DNA of 64,000 nucleotides from positions 56,381 to 120,380 of the forward strand of contig JAJCYV010000026.1 of NCBI GenBank assembly GCA_029262695.1, read 5' to 3'. The stretch comes from Chloroflexota bacterium (GTDB taxonomy: Bacteria > Chloroflexota > Dehalococcoidia > SM23-28-2 > RBG-16-64-32). Position 1 is the stretch's first letter. Each line of letters opens with the position of its first letter. The notes under the pieces were generated by a model. That model had not been told where the DNA came from. It was given only the letters and a program-made list of their open reading frames with translations, and did not search any database. Below are positions 54,313 through 63,800 of the stretch, one piece after another. Position numbers and translations under genes: made by a program.

Positions 54313-54546
54313 TTACGGGCTCTTCTGGTCAGCGCGCTCCAGGAGCCAGTCTTTGATCTGCTCGCCGGCCTCGGTGAGCTTCTCGTGGGCGTCCCCGGTG
54401 GCGGCGTTGTCCCCGAGGTACGTGTCCACTTCGGCGGCGCGCGCTTCCCAGGCGTCCGCCGGGCCCGGGCCGGACGGCGTCGTCAGATCCCTTGCGGTAA
54501 GGCCGATGACGAGGGCGGCGACAGCGGCGATGGTCAGCTTGAGCAT
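54313..54546 (-). CDS. Small secreted or membrane-tethered protein
   Basis: 77-residue protein: an N-terminal hydrophobic signal (MLKLTIAAVAALVIGL), then an acidic helical region. ATG 54546 is preceded by GAAGGAGGAG at ideal spacing, a strong sign that the gene is real. No family recognised. The track start upstream of this ATG lacks such support. Confidence 0.65.
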   Translation of the reverse strand: MLKLTIAAVAALVIGLTARDLTTPSGPGPADAWEARAAEVDTYLGDNAATGDAHEKLTEAGEQIKDWLLERADQKSP

Positions 54547-54661
54547 GGTGCTCCTCCTTCGACACTGATTATCGGCGACTCCCATCGCCGGGTTCTCGCC
54601 GCGCGCGGGTGAAGGAGTGGTGCGTTAAGGACGCGTTTTGCGCCACGCTCCTGGCGCGCGC

Positions 54662-54667
54662 TACGAT
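54662..54667 (+). promoter_or_regulatory. -10 box (TACGAT) seven bases before a start codon
   Basis: TACGAT, with TTGCGC 16 bases upstream, ends seven bases before ATG 54675. Confidence 0.45.
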
Positions 54668-54674
54668 GCCAGTG

Positions 54675-54950
54675 ATGGACGAGAGCGAACGCGAACCGGA
54701 CGAACCCGGCGCCTACGACGACGATCTGGAAGAGGAGGGCGCCGTGATGCTGGTGCGCCAGGTGCCGCTGGGGATCGTGTTCGCGCGCATAGTCGTCGTT
54801 TCAGGGATGGGGATCACGGGCGCGCTGGCGATCTTCTTCTTGATCGGGGCGATCTGGCTGCCGGCGGCGATCTCGCTGGGCCTGACGATCGTTTTCCTGT
54901 TCCTGATGTTCTTCATCGAGCGCGGCGCCGACGCTTCTTCCAGCGGGTAA
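54675..54950 (+). CDS. Small two-helix membrane protein
   Basis: 91-residue protein: very acidic N-terminus (about 1-25) and two hydrophobic helices (about 35-58 and 60-83) joined by a short turn. ATG 54675 is favoured by the -10 position; ATG 54666 overlaps that box. Function unknown. It ends just before a bidirectional hairpin shared with tatA. Confidence 0.68.
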   Translation: MDESEREPDEPGAYDDDLEEEGAVMLVRQVPLGIVFARIVVVSGMGITGALAIFFLIGAIWLPAAISLGLTIVFLFLMFFIERGADASSSG

Positions 54951-54953
54951 TGA

Positions 54954-54980
54954 AGACGCCGGCGAGTTTCGCCGGCGTCT
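54954..54980. terminator. Bidirectional hairpin between convergent genes
   Basis: AGACGCCGGCGA and TCGCCGGCGTCT form a 12-bp stem with a three-base loop between the small membrane protein gene and tatA. Confidence 0.7.
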
Positions 54981-54998
54981 GTACCTGTTGGCTCTGGT

Positions 54999-55247
54999 CT
55001 AGTCGGGTTGTGACGGGGGCTTGGTGTCCTCGCCGGGGGCCTCCGGCGGAGCGGATGTAGAGGCGGCGACGACCTCGGCTTCGGGCTTCTTCTCTTCGCC
55101 TTCTTCCCCGTCCTTGATCTCGCGGCGGAATTCGCGGATGCCGCGGCCGATGCCCTTGCCGATGTCGCCGATGCGTGTCGCGCCGAAGAGCACGACGACG
55201 ATGGCGAGGATGATCAGTAGCTCAGGTGCGCCTAGACTTCCAAACAT
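54999..55247 (-). CDS. tatA: Sec-independent translocase subunit TatA
   Basis: 82-residue TatA: a short membrane helix (about 8-22, PELLIILAIVVVLFG), the FGATRIGDIGKGIG hinge, an amphipathic basic helix, and a disordered acidic tail. It is unlinked to tatB-tatC at 8-9 kb, giving a complete three-part Tat system within this window. Confidence 0.92.
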   Translation of the reverse strand: MFGSLGAPELLIILAIVVVLFGATRIGDIGKGIGRGIREFRREIKDGEEGEEKKPEAEVVAASTSAPPEAPGEDTKPPSQPD

Positions 55248-55302
55248 GAGTCACTCCTCAGTAACAGGATAGCACTGCGTACAGGGCGCCACAAACGGGC
55301 CG

Positions 55303-56097
55303 CTACGAGGCTTCGACAGTGACGTCTTCGATGATCAGGGCCGTCGAGAGGTCTTCCTGGCAGTCTTCGGCGGTACTGACGGAGCAGACGCTGAAGTTGG
55401 CGAGGCCCGTCAGGATGTCCTGGCCCTCGATCACGGTGCCGAAGACGGTCTCCTTGCCGTCCAGCCGCTCGTCTGCGGTGTAGAGGATGCGGAACTGGCT
55501 GCCGTGGACTTCCTCGCCCCCGTCGCTGTTGGCAGCGAGGACGACGGCGAACGGCTCGTGCCCCATTCCGGAGTCTTCAATAGACAGTGTGTAGCCGGGG
55601 CCACCGAGGCCTGAGCAGATGCGTTCGCCTTCGCCGGTGCAGGTGGGGTCGCCGGTCTGCGCGAAGTAGGCCTGGTCGACGTAGAAGAAGGCGGCGCCGT
55701 CGTAGAAGTTCTTGGCGGCGAGGAAGGCGAAGCTGTTGACGGCGAGCGGCGCTTCGGTAGAGAGGTCGATGACGATGTCACCCTCGCTCGTCCTGAGGGT
55801 CGCGATGTGCGCCGTGGTGGCGTCGATGACGGGCAGTGGGCCGCCCTTCCACTGTTGAGCGTCAGAGGTCGGCTGGGGGGTTGTGTCGACGTTGACGATG
55901 GGCGCGCCATCGCCGGACGTGCCGCCGAAGTTGGCACCGAAACCGACGGCGCCCATGGAGGCGATCATCACGACGATGAAGAAGACGTAAAACGCCTTGA
56001 CGTTGAAGATCAGGTTTACGGGAAACGGGGGTTTGGCACGGCGCTTGCCTGCTAGTTCCGCCGGTCCGCGTCGCCTTCGTCTGCGCTGTTTTGCCAC
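55303..56097 (-). CDS. Membrane-anchored cyclophilin-type peptidyl-prolyl isomerase
   Basis: 264-residue protein: a basic cytoplasmic start (KQRRRRRRGP), one membrane helix (about 35-57), a linker, and an extracytoplasmic cyclophilin domain (about 95-255). Core segments include IVIDLSTEAPLAVNSFAFL, GDPTCTGEG and GSQFRI (quoted in part). The family active-site arginine of the FHRV motif is not obvious (FFYV here), so isomerase activity may be low. Likely an extracytoplasmic folding factor. Confidence 0.82.
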   Translation of the reverse strand: MAKQRRRRRRGPAELAGKRRAKPPFPVNLIFNVKAFYVFFIVVMIASMGAVGFGANFGGTSGDGAPIVNVDTTPQPTSDAQQWKGGPLPVIDATTAHIATLRTSEGDIVIDLSTEAPLAVNSFAFLAAKNFYDGAAFFYVDQAYFAQTGDPTCTGEGERICSGLGGPGYTLSIEDSGMGHEPFAVVLAANSDGGEEVHGSQFRILYTADERLDGKETVFGTVIEGQDILTGLANFSVCSVSTAEDCQEDLSTALIIEDVTVEAS

Positions 56098-56255
56098 TTA
56101 GTCTGTCACCTCTCGTAGATCAGATGTACGCCAAGTATAACAAAGCGTGTGTTCGTTTCATCACAATGAGGATACGTGCCGCGCTAGTGTAACGGTTCCG
56201 CCGCGACAGGCATCCTTCTTATTGACAAATCTAAGGGAAAGTTGGGTCAAGCGAT

Positions 56256-56519
56256 ATGGCACTCACGCAGCAGATCGGGACGACGGACGCGAGCACCTGG
56301 GCCGACCTGAGCGGACGCTGGTTTTTCGCCTGGCGGATGGCCGCCGCCTGCGAAGGCGCTCTGCGCGAGGTGACCGAGGCGCGAGACGGGCTGGATGACC
56401 CCGGCCGACGGCTGGCACTGGATAAGGTGAGCTCGCTCTTGCACGACGAGATGACGCGCTGGGTCCGCCGCGGCGAGGCGCTGGACATGATCGTCGAGCG
56501 CATGCCGCGCGCCGAGTAA
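56256..56519 (+). CDS. Small helical protein of unknown function
   Basis: 87-residue, mostly helical soluble protein with no recognised motif (WADLSGRWFFAWRMAAACEG, then SSLLHDEMTRWVRRGEAL). ATG 56256 has only a weak upstream GGGTCAAG. It ends seven bases from the convergent dehydratase gene. Confidence 0.6.
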   Translation: MALTQQIGTTDASTWADLSGRWFFAWRMAAACEGALREVTEARDGLDDPGRRLALDKVSSLLHDEMTRWVRRGEALDMIVERMPRAE

Positions 56520-56526
56520 GGCGCCG

Positions 56527-57396
56527 CTATTCCGTCGCGGTGGCCGAGCCGACGACGAACTTGGTACCGTCGGCCTTCTCGCACCAGGCGCGCAGTGAGA
56601 GCCGCTTTCGCTCCCCCTCCGCCTTCTCTTCCGTGACGTTGCCGCGAGCCGTCACGCGCTCGCCCTGCCAGAGGACGTTGACCAGGGCGACGTTCATCTT
56701 GCCGCCGCTGAACCAGCCGCCGCCGAAACGCCCCGTCATCATCTCCGAAACAAAGCAGAGTGACATCATGCCCTGGACGACGATGTCCGGAAAGCCGAGA
56801 TTGCGCGCGTGTTCGCGGTCGTTGTGGTAGTTCTTGTGCGGCCCGGAGAACTTCTGGCACATCTCCAGCGTGATCTCCTTTTCGGCGATCGCCAGCTCTT
56901 CGAGGACGTTCTCGTCAGCGGCCTCGAAGCGACGGTCTGATCGCTTCTCGCGGTCTTTGCCGACGACGTCGCCCTCGGTTTCCGCGCTCACGAGGAAGCT
57001 CTGGTGGGTGCGCCCGCGGTTGAGAATGCGACCGTCGGCGCCGTAGATGGCGGTCTCGTTGACGAGGTATTCGCGGTCGCGCCGGGTGTAACGATCGATG
57101 ATCTGGCGGCGGGCGACGACGGTGTCGCCGACCATGATCGGGGCGAACAGCTCCCATTCCTGGCGGGCGTGCAGGTTGCCGAAGATGCTGAGGTACCAGT
57201 CAACCGTGTGGTAGACCTCGGAGTGCAGGATCAGCGCCGGGGCGACGGGGCCACCGAAGGGTGAATCGCCGAAGTACCAGGGGTTGAAGTCCTGAACGGA
57301 CTCGGCGTAGTGCTGCACGAGTTCCGGGGTGATCGCAATCTCGCGCTCGCCATAGTAGCGCCCGACATGGACGTCGTCTGTGTTTGCCGTGGTCAT
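56527..57396 (-). CDS. Two-hotdog MaoC-type acyl dehydratase
   Basis: 289-residue protein with two hotdog halves. The N-terminal half (about 10-140) resembles the FAS1-like domain of the 30 kb pair, and the C-terminal half (about 160-285) has the MaoC-type GPHKNYHNDREHARNLGFPD (quoted in part). It therefore combines in one chain what the 29.9-30.9 kb genes encode separately. It starts 11 bases after the stop of the TolB-like gene. Confidence 0.78.
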   Translation of the reverse strand: MTTANTDDVHVGRYYGEREIAITPELVQHYAESVQDFNPWYFGDSPFGGPVAPALILHSEVYHTVDWYLSIFGNLHARQEWELFAPIMVGDTVVARRQIIDRYTRRDREYLVNETAIYGADGRILNRGRTHQSFLVSAETEGDVVGKDREKRSDRRFEAADENVLEELAIAEKEITLEMCQKFSGPHKNYHNDREHARNLGFPDIVVQGMMSLCFVSEMMTGRFGGGWFSGGKMNVALVNVLWQGERVTARGNVTEEKAEGERKRLSLRAWCEKADGTKFVVGSATATE

Positions 57397-57407
57397 CGCC
57401 TACGAGT

Positions 57408-58631
57408 CTACCTTATCGCGGAAACGTCGACGCCGTCGCCGGAGTCGTTGGTGAGCCGGACGAGGCCGCTGCCGTCGGCGTCGATGACGTACACGTCGCG
57501 ACGATCGTCGCGATGGGATAGAAGAGGTGCATCGACATCGCGGCGCCCGCCGCGATGGGATGAGAAGGCGATCTGCGTTCCGTCCGGCGACCAGGCGGGG
57601 AAGGCGTCCCAGCCGTCGTCTTCGGTGACGCGGACCAGCGCGCTGCCGTCCGTGTTCGCGATGTAGAGTTCCCGGTTGAAGTCGCGAGTAGAGATGAAGG
57701 CGATCTGGACGCCGCCGGGCGACCAGGCGACCTGGCGGTCCGGCCGCGCGGCGACGGTAACTCGCGTGAGGTAAGAGAGCACGGTGTCCATTATGTAGAC
57801 TTCCGGGTTCCCGTCGCGCTCGGAGATGAACGCCAGGCGGCGGCTGTCGGCGGCCCAGACGGGATTCGTGTCGTCGAGTGCGGAGAGCGTCATGTTGACG
57901 GTGTTGTCGCCGTTCGCGTCCATCATGAAGAGGTCCATGTCTCCGGTATCGCCCGACTGGTATGCGATACGAGTGCCGTCCGGCGAGCGGGTGGGGGCGA
58001 AGTCGTCCTTGTCGCTCACGGTCAGCCGGTCCTGGTTGGCCCCGCTGGCGTCCATCTCGTAGATGTCAAAGTTGCCGCGGCGGTTGGTACCGAAGAGCAG
58101 GCGAGAGCCGTCCGGCGACCACTCGTAGGGGATGTCGATGCCCCTGGTCGTGGTCAGGCGCTGGACGTTCGAACCGTCCGCGTCCATGACGTAGACGTCG
58201 CCGTCGTGCTCGTCGTTGGCCTCGGAGTAGAAGGCGATGCGCGAGCCGTCCGGCGACCAGACGGGGAAGGCGTCCGGCGAAGGATCGCTGGTCAGGCGCC
58301 GCAGGTCTGAGCCATCGGCGCCCATGACGTAGATGTCGACGTTGTCGTCGCGGTTCGGCAAGTTGAAGACGCGGTCGGCGTAGAAGGCGATGCGCGAGCC
58401 GTCCGGCGACCAGACGGGCGCCGCGTCCCAGGGCAGGACGTCGGTCAGCGACTGCGACGGCTCCCGGCCCGGCCCCGGGACGCGGATGTCATAGCCGCCG
58501 GTGGAGCGGGAGATGAAGGCGAGATGGTTCCGGACACTGTCGCCGTCACCGGAACAGGCGACGGCAAGAAGCGCCAGGCCGCCGAGGGCAACGGCGGCGG
58601 CGAGGATGACAGCGCGCGGACGGAGGGACAT
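57408..58631 (-). CDS. TolB-like beta-propeller lipoprotein
   Basis: 407-residue protein with a lipoprotein signal (lipobox LAVAC, Cys26) and repeated PD40 blades, each with a WSPDGSRIAF-type strand and a DIYVMGADGS-type turn, enough for about six blades. The last-but-one blade contains an extra 14-residue duplication, HRGGRRDV repeated as HRDDRRDV. A surface-exposed binding or scaffold role is likely; no Tol-Pal partners are nearby. Confidence 0.85.
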   Translation of the reverse strand: MSLRPRAVILAAAVALGGLALLAVACSGDGDSVRNHLAFISRSTGGYDIRVPGPGREPSQSLTDVLPWDAAPVWSPDGSRIAFYADRVFNLPNRDDNVDIYVMGADGSDLRRLTSDPSPDAFPVWSPDGSRIAFYSEANDEHDGDVYVMDADGSNVQRLTTTRGIDIPYEWSPDGSRLLFGTNRRGNFDIYEMDASGANQDRLTVSDKDDFAPTRSPDGTRIAYQSGDTGDMDLFMMDANGDNTVNMTLSALDDTNPVWAADSRRLAFISERDGNPEVYIMDTVLSYLTRVTVAARPDRQVAWSPGGVQIAFISTRDFNRELYIANTDGSALVRVTEDDGWDAFPAWSPDGTQIAFSSHRGGRRDVDAPLLSHRDDRRDVYVIDADGSGLVRLTNDSGDGVDVSAIR

Positions 58632-58737
58632 CTCGTACTTTAGTGACTGATTGGTCGTTTTCTTGCAGGCTACATGTTCTCACGATTAAACTACAACTCG
58701 CTCTGCCATCCGGCGGCGCGTCATCGAGATATCCTCA

Positions 58738-59865
58738 ATGCTACTGGTCGCCCGTAAGAACCTGTTCTCTGAAAAGACACGCCTGGCGATTTCGATCGGT
58801 GGCGTCGCTCTTTCCGTGTTCCTGATCGGCATCCTTCTCTCGCTCTTTCGGGGCTGGAGCGAACGGGTCGGGAGCTTCGTCGAGGACGTGCCGGCGGACC
58901 TCTGGGTGGCCAGCGAAGGAACGACCGACTTCACGGCCGCCGCCTCGATCCTGCCCGGTGCGCTGGGCACCCGCCTGGAGCTGATCCCGGAGACGGACGT
59001 CGTGGCGCCGCTGATTGTGCGGCCCATGGAGATGTCGCATGCCGGCAACGACCCGGACGACACGTTCGACGTCCATTTCGTGGGGTACGATCCGGAGATT
59101 GGCCTGGGCGGACCGCTGGAGGTGACGGCGGGTAAGAGCCCACCGGGGCCGGGCGAGATCATCGTCGACGAGCAGATGCACCGGCGCCACGACGTCGACA
59201 TCGGCGACCGGCTGGTGCGCGGAACGAAGTCGCTGACGGTTGTGGGCTACTCCAGGGGCGGCGACTTCGTCTATACGCAGGTCGCCCACGTGACGATCGA
59301 AACGGCGGTCGACTTCCTGGAGCTTGACCCGCCGTCTCAGCGCACCTTTTTCGTGATGACGCTGGACGACCCGGAGGACCGGAAGGTCTTTGCCCGGCGG
59401 CTGGAGGTGGCGCTCCCCGGCGTGGAATTCACGACGGGCGAGGACTTTGCCGCCGAGACGCGTGACCGCATTCTGGGCCAGATCTTGCCGATCTTGATCG
59501 TTGTGCTCATCGTCGCCTTCATCGTCGGGCTGGCGGTGGCCGGCCTGACGATTTACACGGCGACGATCGAAAAGTCGCGCGAATACGGGATCTTGAAGGC
59601 GGAGGGCTTCACGAACCCGTATCTGTATCGGGTCGTGTTCGAGCAGAGCATGATCACGGGCATCATGGGATTCCTCATCGGCGCCGGCCTCACGATCCTC
59701 ATCGGGCCGGCGGCGCAGGGCCAGGTCCCGCAGTTCGTCGTATTTGTGCGCTGGCAAGATATCCTTGGCATCGCGGGCGCCACCCTGCTCATGGCGCTGA
59801 TCGCTGCCTATATCCCTGTTAGAAGGCTGACGAGTATTGACCCGGTATCCGTCTTCAAAGGCTGA
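58738..59865 (+). CDS. ABC transporter permease (MacB/FtsX type)
   Basis: 375-residue permease: one N-terminal helix (about 16-38), a large external domain (about 40-250), and three C-terminal helices (about 250-275, 300-325, 340-362), the FtsX/MacB plan. The C-terminal RRLTSIDPVSVFKG is typical. It should export lipids, lipoproteins or peptides with the ATPase that overlaps it by 29 bases. Confidence 0.88.
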   Translation: MLLVARKNLFSEKTRLAISIGGVALSVFLIGILLSLFRGWSERVGSFVEDVPADLWVASEGTTDFTAAASILPGALGTRLELIPETDVVAPLIVRPMEMSHAGNDPDDTFDVHFVGYDPEIGLGGPLEVTAGKSPPGPGEIIVDEQMHRRHDVDIGDRLVRGTKSLTVVGYSRGGDFVYTQVAHVTIETAVDFLELDPPSQRTFFVMTLDDPEDRKVFARRLEVALPGVEFTTGEDFAAETRDRILGQILPILIVVLIVAFIVGLAVAGLTIYTATIEKSREYGILKAEGFTNPYLYRVVFEQSMITGIMGFLIGAGLTILIGPAAQGQVPQFVVFVRWQDILGIAGATLLMALIAAYIPVRRLTSIDPVSVFKG

Positions 59866-60580
59866 TCCGCCCGAGCCCGGGCATGAGCGGCGGACGATCC
59901 TGCGGCTGGCCGGCGTCAGCAAGGTTTATCGTTCCGGCGACTTCGAGGTGACGGCGCTCGACGATGTGTCGTTCCACGTCCGCGGGGGCGAGATCGTCGC
60001 CGTCATGGGACCGTCCGGCTCCGGCAAGACGACGCTGCTGACGATCGCCGGGGCGCTGCTGCGGCCCAGCGTTGGGCGGGTGCACGTCTGCGGCATCGAC
60101 GTGAGCGAAATGTCGGAGGGGCAGCTGGCCGGCGTGCGGCGGAACAAGGTCGGGTTCATCTACCAGAGCTTCAACCTGCTGGAGGCGCTGTCGGCGCTGG
60201 AGAACGTCGTCCTTGTCGCGCAGAACCACGGACACGACAAGCAGGCCGCGGGTGAGCGAGCGAGGGACCTGCTGGAGATGTTCGGCCTGGGACACCGCAT
60301 GCACTCGCTGCCGAAGAAGATGAGCGACGGCGAGAAGCAGCGCGTTGCGATCGCGCGGGCGCTGGCCAAGGACCCGGAGTTGCTGCTGGCGGACGAGCCG
60401 ACGGCGAACCTGGACGCCAAGCGTGGGCATGAGGTGATGGAGCTGCTGCGGCAGAAGGCGATGGAGCTGCACAAGGCGGTGGTCGTCGTATCGCACGACA
60501 ACCGCATCCGCCAGTTCGCGGACCGCGTTGTGCTGCTGGAAGACGGCCGCCTGCGCGACGACGATACGCACTCCGTCTGA
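59837..60580 (+). CDS. ABC transporter ATP-binding protein
   Basis: 247-residue ATPase of the MacB/LolD group. Walker A GPSGSGKTT near residue 58, Q-loop FIYQSFNLLE near 105, signature KMSDGEKQRVAIARAL near 155 (LSGGQ replaced by MSDGE), Walker B LLLADEPTANLD near 180 and H-loop VVSHD near 215. Start is TTG 59837, inside the permease gene. The altered signature may lower ATPase activity. Confidence 0.92.
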   Translation: MTRYPSSKADPPEPGHERRTILRLAGVSKVYRSGDFEVTALDDVSFHVRGGEIVAVMGPSGSGKTTLLTIAGALLRPSVGRVHVCGIDVSEMSEGQLAGVRRNKVGFIYQSFNLLEALSALENVVLVAQNHGHDKQAAGERARDLLEMFGLGHRMHSLPKKMSDGEKQRVAIARALAKDPELLLADEPTANLDAKRGHEVMELLRQKAMELHKAVVVVSHDNRIRQFADRVVLLEDGRLRDDDTHSV

Positions 60581-60591
60581 GACGCCGGTCA

Positions 60592-60616
60592 GCCCGAAGA
60601 CGGTCGTTCTTCGGGC
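60592..60616 (+). terminator. Hairpin after the ABC ATPase gene
   Basis: GCCCGAAGA and TCTTCGGGC form a 9-bp stem with a seven-base loop; the T tract is poor. It separates the ABC operon from the surface-protein promoter. Confidence 0.6.
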
Positions 60617-60702
60617 CGATTAGCAGCGAGATCCGGCCCGAACACTGCAACTAATCGGAAGTCGTCAATTTGTAACCGGAGCCGTATCTGGCGGTTAACT
60701 AC

Positions 60703-60731
60703 TTGACAGCTTCTGGCCTCGACCCAATAAT
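60703..60731 (+). promoter_or_regulatory. Promoter of the large surface protein gene
   Basis: TTGACA, 17 bases, AATAAT. It predicts a leader of about 143 bases before GTG 60881. Confidence 0.7.
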
Positions 60732-60737
60732 AGGGCC

Positions 60738-60880
60738 AAGTTCAAATTGGGGGGTGCGGTGTTATTCCGCGACTGTGTTCGGCGTCCTGACCGACTGGCT
60801 GACTCTATCCGCTGTACTTCCGATGGCGAAGCCATCGGGTTGCTTGCGTTTCCGCTCCCTCTACGAGGGGCAGGTACGGT
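60738..60880 (+). promoter_or_regulatory. Structured leader with a possible three-way junction
   Basis: TGTACTT (60813-60819) can pair with AGGTACG (60872-60878), enclosing two hairpins: CCGATGGC-GAA-GCCATCGG (60820-60838) and CCCTC-TAC-GAGGG (60857-60869), joined by GTTGCTTGCGTTTCCG. The closing helix ends two bases before the GTG start. The layout resembles junction riboswitches, but I cannot match it to a known consensus. Confidence 0.5.
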
Positions 60881-63800
60881 GTGAGTCCAGTTCCCGCGCT
60901 GTCATCACGGCCGGGCAACCTAATACTCGTACTTCTCGTCGGCCTGGTGGCCGCGTTTGCGCTTGTCATCTCCACCGGCGGCCCTTCGTCCTCAATCGCC
61001 GCCACGTGTGGCCCCGAAGGCGGTCCGGGCGTCGTCACCGACCGGGGCGAGTACCTGGGCGGTGAGACGGCAATCATCACCGGCTGCGGCCTGGATGCGT
61101 ACGCCGGCCTGAACCTGACTCTCCGTATCACCCATCCCGACCTGGTCGAGGACACGGATACGGTCGTGCCGGGGCCTGAAGGTGACTTCACGTACAACTA
61201 CGTTGTGCCTGCCAAGGTCGGCCAGTTCACCGTCGACATTCTGAGCGGCATCACCGTACTCGCGACTACCACGTTCCTTGACAACCACCACGTTGAGCCG
61301 GAGCAGCTGACGTTCGTTGTCGAAGCGGGCTCCGACCCGCCGGCCCAGACGTTCGATTTCATCGGCCCTATAACGTGCAGCGACGGCACGGTAACCGACA
61401 ACCGGAGCTGGATCTCGACATCACCGTCCGGCGCCTACACCAACTCAGCGTACGTGCCAGGCCCGGCGTCGAGCACTGAGCAGCCCAAAGCCGACTGGAG
61501 TAACAGTAGTAACAGGCTGGCGATTGTCGGTGCGATCATCAATGACTCGACGTCTGGCTCCGTCGGGATTCTCGACGCCTGGACTACGGGCACGACACAT
61601 TCGGTCTCGGCCGGCACTGATCGCCTCCTACTTGTTGGCGTGTACGGAGAAGACAGCGGCGCCATCAACAGCGTCAACACCGTCACGTGGGGCGGGCAGA
61701 CGCTGACGGAAGTCAACGAGGCGACGGTCGGAAGCGGCTACAGCAACCTGGTCTGGATGGGCTATCTGGACGCGGCCGGCATCGCGGCGGCATCGGGAAG
61801 CACGATCGTCGCGACATGGTCGGGCGCCGCCCCCAACAATACGGTGATGTACGCCGCCGTCACGCTTGAGAACGTCGACCAGACGACGCCGGTCAGCGGC
61901 TCCAGCACGGGCACGGCTACCAGCGCCGGCGCCGTGCAGATAGCGAGTGCGCTTTCGGTTGACAGCGGCGACATGGCCGTCTACGTCACGGTTAGCGGCG
62001 ACGTGAATGAGACCCACACGGCCGACGACAACTACACAGAGGGAACGGAGCAAAGCTCCGGCGGCAACGCACAGGTCGCCTCGAACGCGACGAAGGCGAT
62101 CGTCAGCGACAGCGACAAACTGACGGTGACGGTGAACATCGCCAGCGCAGCGCTAGCCAAGGGTACGTACACGGGAACGGTCACGGTTGACGCGACGGGC
62201 ACCAGCTGCGGTTCGGCGCGGTCAGTGGCCATCACGCTGCACGTCATCGAGCCCAATCCTCCGCTTGCCGCTTCCTGCGGCGTCGACATGGTGCTGGTCA
62301 TCGACAGCTCGGGCAGCATCAGCGGCTCTGAGCTGTCGGTCCTGAAGGCTGCCTTCAACGACTTCGTAGACGCGTTCCTCCCGGGCACCCCCACCGAGAT
62401 AGCGATCGTTGAATTCGACACCAACGCGAGCGTAACGCAGGGCTTCACGACCAACACCACGAGCCTGCACAGCGCAATCAACGGAGCGAGCAGCGGCGGC
62501 TGGACGAACTGGGATGACGCCCTGTACGACGCCCGTAACCTCTTCCCGAACCGATCGAATCCTGACCTGATCATCCTCGCGTCCGACGGCGAACCAACGG
62601 CGCGCTACGGCCACCTGTCTCAGACGACGCAGACCAACCTGACCACAGCGCTGGCGCTGCCGCCGGCCATGGCCGAAGCCGACCTCGCGAAGGCCGCCGG
62701 CATCCACATCAAGACCCTCGGGATCGGTACCAGCGTTGACACCGGAAGTCTCGCCGCGATCTCCAGCGGCAGCGAGGTCATCACCTCGGCCTTCGACCAG
62801 CTGGCTCTGGACATGGCCGCGCTGGCAGAGGATCTCTGCGGCGGCACGATCACCGTTCACAAGGTCATCGACCAGGACGGCAACACCGGCACGACGGGCG
62901 ACCAGAGCGACGGCGTCGCCTGGACGTTCTCCACCAACGTCGACTCGCCTGACTCCTCGACGCCGCCCTCCGGGAACACGGCCGGCGACGGCAAGATTAA
63001 CTTCGACATCGACCTCGGCGTCGACGACAGCGCAACGGTCGACGTCACCGAAACGGTGAAGAGCGGGTTCGCCTTCATCTCTGCCAGCTGTACCGACGGG
63101 TCCCCGATTGGCACGCCGAGCGGCACGGCGGTGAACGACATCGTGCTGGGGCCACAGGACATCGTCAACTGCACCTTCTACAACCAGCCAGCCACCACCT
63201 TCGACGTCCTCAAGGACTTCGTGCCGAATAGCGCCGCCAGCGTCACCGTGGCGCTGAGCTGTGCCAGCGGTTCCGTAACGCCTGCCAGCGCTTCCGCCAC
63301 TGAGGCCTCGCCGGCCACGTTCAGCGTCACCGGCTACACCGGAGACCCGAACTGCACGGCGATTGAGACGCCGATCCCGGCCGGGTACACATCCACGGGG
63401 ACGTGCAACGGGGCGCTCATCGCCGTTGGCCAGTGCACGATTACGAACACGGAACGCACCGGGACGGTCACCGTCAATAAGGACTTCTCCGACAACAACG
63501 TGGCTGACGTCACCATAGGCCTGATCTGCACCAGCGGTTCCATCACGAACGACGACGTGACCGCCTCCGAGGCCGACCCGGCCAACTTCACCGTGACCGG
63601 CTTCAATGCCGGTGCGACTTGCACCGCGACGGAGGGCGTACCCCCGGGGTACACAGCCGATCAGTCGAACTGTCTGAGCGTAGCGGTCGTCGACGCCGGT
63701 AACGCTAGCTGCACGATCACCAACACGCTCAATAGCGCCAACTTCACCGTTAAGAAGGACTTCTCCGACAAGCCCCTTACCGACACCACGACCGTCAGCG

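Noticed and set aside
60813-60880. Known c-di-GMP riboswitch class
   Set aside because: The two-hairpin junction looks similar, but the conserved ACGCAAAGC-type core and receptor pairing are not present, so it is reported only as an unidentified structured leader.
60703-61065. 120-residue ORF in the track over the promoter and leader
   Set aside because: It overlaps the promoter, the hairpins and the real surface-protein frame, which is longer and has clear domains.
61380-62220. Beta domain of the surface protein interrupted by a second domain
   Set aside because: A SWISTSPSG-type strand and a later GTYTGTVTV-type strand look like halves of one BACON-like domain split by about 220 residues, but the first could equally be the end of another sandwich domain, so I do not claim it.
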